Positions 5,771 to 7,914 of a DNA stretch of 7,914 nt are shown here, piece after piece (the first letter of the stretch is position 1; each line of letters opens with the position of its first letter). The notes beneath the pieces are model-generated. The model was not told the origin of the DNA. It saw only the letters and a program-made list of their open reading frames with translations, and searched no databases. The translations under genes were made by a program, and so were the position numbers. Origin of the DNA: Lactobacillus helveticus DSM 20075 = CGMCC 1.1877 (lineage in GTDB: Bacteria > Bacillota > Bacilli > Lactobacillales > Lactobacillaceae); contig NZ_GG700752.1 in NCBI RefSeq assembly GCF_000160855.1, positions 263,545 to 271,458 on the forward strand, given 5' to 3'.

Positions 5771-7342
5771 GTGTCTTTTAAAGATCTATATGCTGTTAAT
5801 AGAATAAGAATGATATCGCTATTAGTTCTAGAATTCCTAACTTCTGGTTTGATAATTGGGGTCAGCTATATTAATACATATCAAATAACGGCTATTAAAG
5901 ACCGCAAATGGCAACAATTTATTTTCTTGATTACTCTATCTTTGATTTTGTTCATTATAAGCTATGCTGGTCTTAATGTTTGTCAGTATTGGATAGAAAA
6001 ACAAATTCAACAATATAATCATCAAATAAGATTTAAAATAGTAGATCATTATTTTTACGATAATAAACCGCATAATGCTGCCCAAGTTCAGAATCGGCTA
6101 ACTAACGACCTGAACTTAATAAAGGATTCAAAACTTGCAGTATATACGGATATTCCATATTATTTAGCTCAAATTATCTTTGCATCAATTGGTTTGTTGC
6201 TGTTTCATTGGAGCCTATTAATTGTCGTTTTGATATTGGGAACACTCAGTTTTTATTTACCTAAACTTCTTCGTCCTGCCATGCAAGCAGCTGCTCTAAA
6301 GTTATCTCAAGCAAATAAGCAATATTTAGATACAGCTGAAAAATGGTTAGATGGCCTATCGGAACTTAAAAAATTTTCAGTGGGTTCACAGTTGTCTAAG
6401 ATTATGGATCATGCATCTGATACATTAGAAAGTGCAAATATAGCAAGAAGAGGTACTATGCAAGGCTTAGCTGTATTGAATAAGGCTACCTCAGCGTTGT
6501 TACAATTTGTTTTATTAGCCGTTACGGCCATATTAGTTACAAACCATATTGTTGTATTTGGTGTAATAGTAACTGTTGAAAGCTTTAGCTCTTATATCAA
6601 TGTATCAGTTAAGATGCTTGCAACTGAATTAGGACAGATTCACTCAGTAGATCGTTTAAGCAGGGAAGTTAATGCGGACACAGCTGTAATTGAGCATACG
6701 GGCGACTTACAATCTCCAGCTAGTTTAACTACAAAAAACGTGTCAGTAAAATTTTCTAACGGGAAAATAATAAAATTTCCTAATTTAAATATAAAAACTG
6801 GTGAGAAAATTTTGTTGACTGGTGACTCAGGATCCGGAAAAACTACTTTATTTAAAGTACTTCTTGGTAAGATTAAACTTCATACCGGTATGATCAATTT
6901 TAAAAATAAATATGGTGACGATATTAACATCGATAAGGCTAAGATAGGATATATCCCACAAGATCCGATTTTATTTCCTGATAGTATCGAAAATAATATT
7001 ACAATGTTTAATTCAAAATTGAAAAATAAAGTGCTAGATTATGTTAAAGACGTTTCTTTTGAATCTGATATTAGAAAAATGTCGCTAGGTCTAAAGACAG
7101 AATTAAATTTGCAAAAATTAAATATTTCTGGAGGTCAACGACAAAAAATTGTGTTAGCTCGGGCTTGCATTCACGATGATGATTTTATTTTGATTGATGA
7201 GGGCACTAGTGCTATAGATAAAAAAGCAACGCTTGAAATCTTAAAGAAGTTATTAGATGGCCCATACACTGTGATCTTTATAGCTCATAATTTTAATGAA
7301 GAAATGTACAGTCTCTTTGATAGAGAGATACACTTAACTTAG
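5771..7342 (+). CDS. ABC exporter half-transporter 2 (membrane domain fused to ATPase)
   Basis: This 523-residue protein is a paralogue of the preceding one: both open with MSF, have nearly equal lengths, and share blocks such as GYIPQD, LFP-x-SI-x-NNI and SAID-x-K. Hydrophobic segments lie near 13-38, 48-70, 128-163 and 240-275. The ATPase has Walker A GDSGSGKTT (351-359), Gln397, signature ISGGQ (452-456), Walker B FILIDE (472-477) and His506, so both nucleotide sites of a heterodimer would look competent. There is no peptidase domain. It starts with GTG at 5771, supported by AAGAGGTGA (5756-5764) at 6 nt; that site overlaps the stop of the previous gene. It is the last gene of the operon; the structured repeat begins 9 bp later. 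Confidence 0.92.
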   Translation: MSFKDLYAVNRIRMISLLVLEFLTSGLIIGVSYINTYQITAIKDRKWQQFIFLITLSLILFIISYAGLNVCQYWIEKQIQQYNHQIRFKIVDHYFYDNKPHNAAQVQNRLTNDLNLIKDSKLAVYTDIPYYLAQIIFASIGLLLFHWSLLIVVLILGTLSFYLPKLLRPAMQAAALKLSQANKQYLDTAEKWLDGLSELKKFSVGSQLSKIMDHASDTLESANIARRGTMQGLAVLNKATSALLQFVLLAVTAILVTNHIVVFGVIVTVESFSSYINVSVKMLATELGQIHSVDRLSREVNADTAVIEHTGDLQSPASLTTKNVSVKFSNGKIIKFPNLNIKTGEKILLTGDSGSGKTTLFKVLLGKIKLHTGMINFKNKYGDDINIDKAKIGYIPQDPILFPDSIENNITMFNSKLKNKVLDYVKDVSFESDIRKMSLGLKTELNLQKLNISGGQRQKIVLARACIHDDDFILIDEGTSAIDKKATLEILKKLLDGPYTVIFIAHNFNEEMYSLFDREIHLT

Positions 7343-7350
7343 ATGCGTTT

Positions 7351-7411
7351 TTTGTAGTACTAAATCACTATAGTCTGAACACTATTTAGTGCTAAGACTA
7401 CTAAATTAAAA
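7351..7411. repeat. Structured 61-bp repeat, copy B (downstream flank of the cluster)
   Basis: This is the direct-repeat partner of 168-228. GTAGT (7354-7358) pairs with ACTAC (7397-7401), and ACTAAAT (7359-7365) with ATTTAGT (7384-7390), leaving a 6-nt bulge on the 3' side as in copy A. Eleven of the twelve differences between the copies are transitions, and those in the 7-bp stem keep pairing. It starts 9 bp after the last stop codon of the operon and has no following T-tract. Confidence 0.7.
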
Positions 7412-7504
7412 TAAAATTTCAAAAAAAGTCTATGCAACTTAAAAATTACATTCTATACTATTACCTACATCAAGAAAGACATAAATAATTTAAGAAAAGT
7501 AACT

Positions 7505-7559
7505 AAGCAATGATGAATCGATCGAGAAAAAATGTCGAGAAAAGCATCATTGCTTTTTT
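7505..7559 (+). terminator. Rho-independent terminator downstream of the operon
   Basis: AAGCAATGATG (7505-7515) and CATCATTGCTT (7545-7555) are perfect 11-bp inverted repeats, and six T residues run to 7559. Inside the loop, TCGA (7518-7521 or 7522-7525) can pair with TCGA at 7535-7538. It is the first good terminator after the operon. A second hairpin, 7540-7549 with 7559-7568, shares bases with it and cannot form at the same time. Confidence 0.7.
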
Positions 7560-7683
7560 GATGCTTTTGCCCGTCATTTTAGTATTTTTACACATCTATG
7601 TTCAAAAAATTAAAAAGGAAAATTTGATAAATGAAGATTTTATCCGCAAGAACAAGTACCGCTATATAATGATCCGGTTCTGA
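7513..7683 (+). CDS. Possible 56-aa single-span membrane peptide, or 5' part of a broken gene
   Basis: The frame from ATG 7513 (a second ATG lies at 7510) to TGA 7681-7683 encodes a basic N-terminus (MNRSRKNVEK), a hydrophobic span (SIIAFLMLLPVILVFLHIYV, about residues 11-30) and a basic, polar C-terminus. Its start lies inside the left arm of the terminator hairpin and it has no good ribosome binding site, both of which argue against strong expression. The N-terminus resembles the first segment of sugar-permease-type proteins, but the likeness is weak. It could be a small immunity-like peptide, a gene remnant, or chance. No function is assigned. Confidence 0.3.
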   Translation: MNRSRKNVEKSIIAFLMLLPVILVFLHIYVQKIKKENLINEDFIRKNKYRYIMIRF

Positions 7684-7820
7684 CTAATAGCTGGTATAGG
7701 CTAAAGAATAATGGGGCTTCACTGATTCATTTTGCACATTATTCAAATGAATCAATTACTAATAGTCTTAATCTTACCAAGATTTATAAGGCTAGTGTCT
7801 ATAACAAAAATATTAAATAG
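7635..7820 (+). pseudogene. Degenerate coding remnant, unidentified
   Basis: A frame without stops from 7635 to TAG 7818-7820 reads protein-like (for example QVPLYNDPVLTNSWYRLKNN and LTKIYKASVYNKNIK) but has no start codon. It lies in a different frame from the membrane peptide at 7513-7683, which it overlaps. The same frame continues past the TAG with VVVKNG before another stop at about 7880. The pattern suggests a decayed gene, perhaps for a secreted or surface protein, that has suffered a frameshift and stop codons. The family is not recognised. A perfect 10-bp inverted repeat (TGATTCATTT 7723-7732, AAATGAATCA 7745-7754) lies within it. Confidence 0.35.
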
Positions 7821-7914
7821 GTTGTAGTTAAAAATGGAATTATCATAAGTTTAGCAAAGCTAATTACATCTTTAATGAGGTGAATATTAGAAAAATATGT
7901 TTAACGCTAGAACT
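7821..7914. other. Right-edge stretch with no supported gene
   Basis: The last 94 bases are AT-rich and hold no complete gene. An ATG at 7897 with AGGTGA about 12-15 nt upstream could start a gene running off the window, but too little is visible to call it. A GTG at 7880 is an alternative open frame to the edge. Confidence 0.3.

Noticed and set aside
7432..7488. 18-codon ORF between repeat B and the terminator, considered as a second precursor
   Set aside because: It has no Cys, no leader-like similarity to the 47-residue precursor, and no ribosome binding site.

Overview
The window is low-GC bacterial DNA with strong Shine-Dalgarno sequences, AT-rich spacers, ATG and GTG starts and a clean sigma-70-type promoter. 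This points to Bacillota, and gene style suggests a lactobacillus or relative; that placement is inference. Nearly all of it is one plus-strand operon (about 291-7342) for a ribosomally made, post-translationally modified peptide (RiPP) of the azole/azoline (TOMM/LAP) type.

Layout. Positions 1-230 hold the tail of an unrelated upstream gene, a terminator (89-135) and a 61-bp hairpin-forming repeat (copy A, 168-228). A promoter (291-319) drives a 47-residue precursor peptide (390-533) whose C-terminal part is VSCSGCQDEDDVSEGQF. A strong stem-loop with a T-tract (549-593) follows, then the enzymes: a SagB-type flavin dehydrogenase (611-1243), a TldD-like metallopeptidase (1245-2261), an E1/ThiF-like protein with an N-terminal leader-binding domain (2276-3292) and a YcaO cyclodehydratase (3325-4167). 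Two full-size ABC half-exporters (4178-5764 and 5771-7342) close the operon. Copy B of the repeat (7351-7411) begins 9 bp after the last stop codon. A hairpin terminator follows (7505-7559). The rest (about 7510-7914) holds a short membrane-peptide ORF and a degenerate coding remnant.

How it likely works. The E1-like protein holds the leader of the precursor and presents the SCSGC segment to YcaO, which uses ATP to cyclise Cys/Ser into azolines. The SagB-like enzyme oxidises these to azoles. The TldD-like protein probably trims the leader, since neither transporter carries a C39 peptidase domain. The ABC pair would export the product. The order precursor - terminator - dehydrogenase - E1-like - YcaO - ABC matches the streptolysin S (sag) operon, but a TldD-like peptidase, known from microcin B17 maturation, sits where a CAAX-type protease would be expected. 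No dedicated regulator or clear immunity gene is visible.

Most noteworthy: the short core with an acidic tail, the unpaired compact TldD-like protein, the E1-like protein that keeps its nucleotide loop but lacks the adenylation Asp and zinc cysteines, and the pair of structured repeats that bracket the whole cluster and show a compensatory base-pair change.
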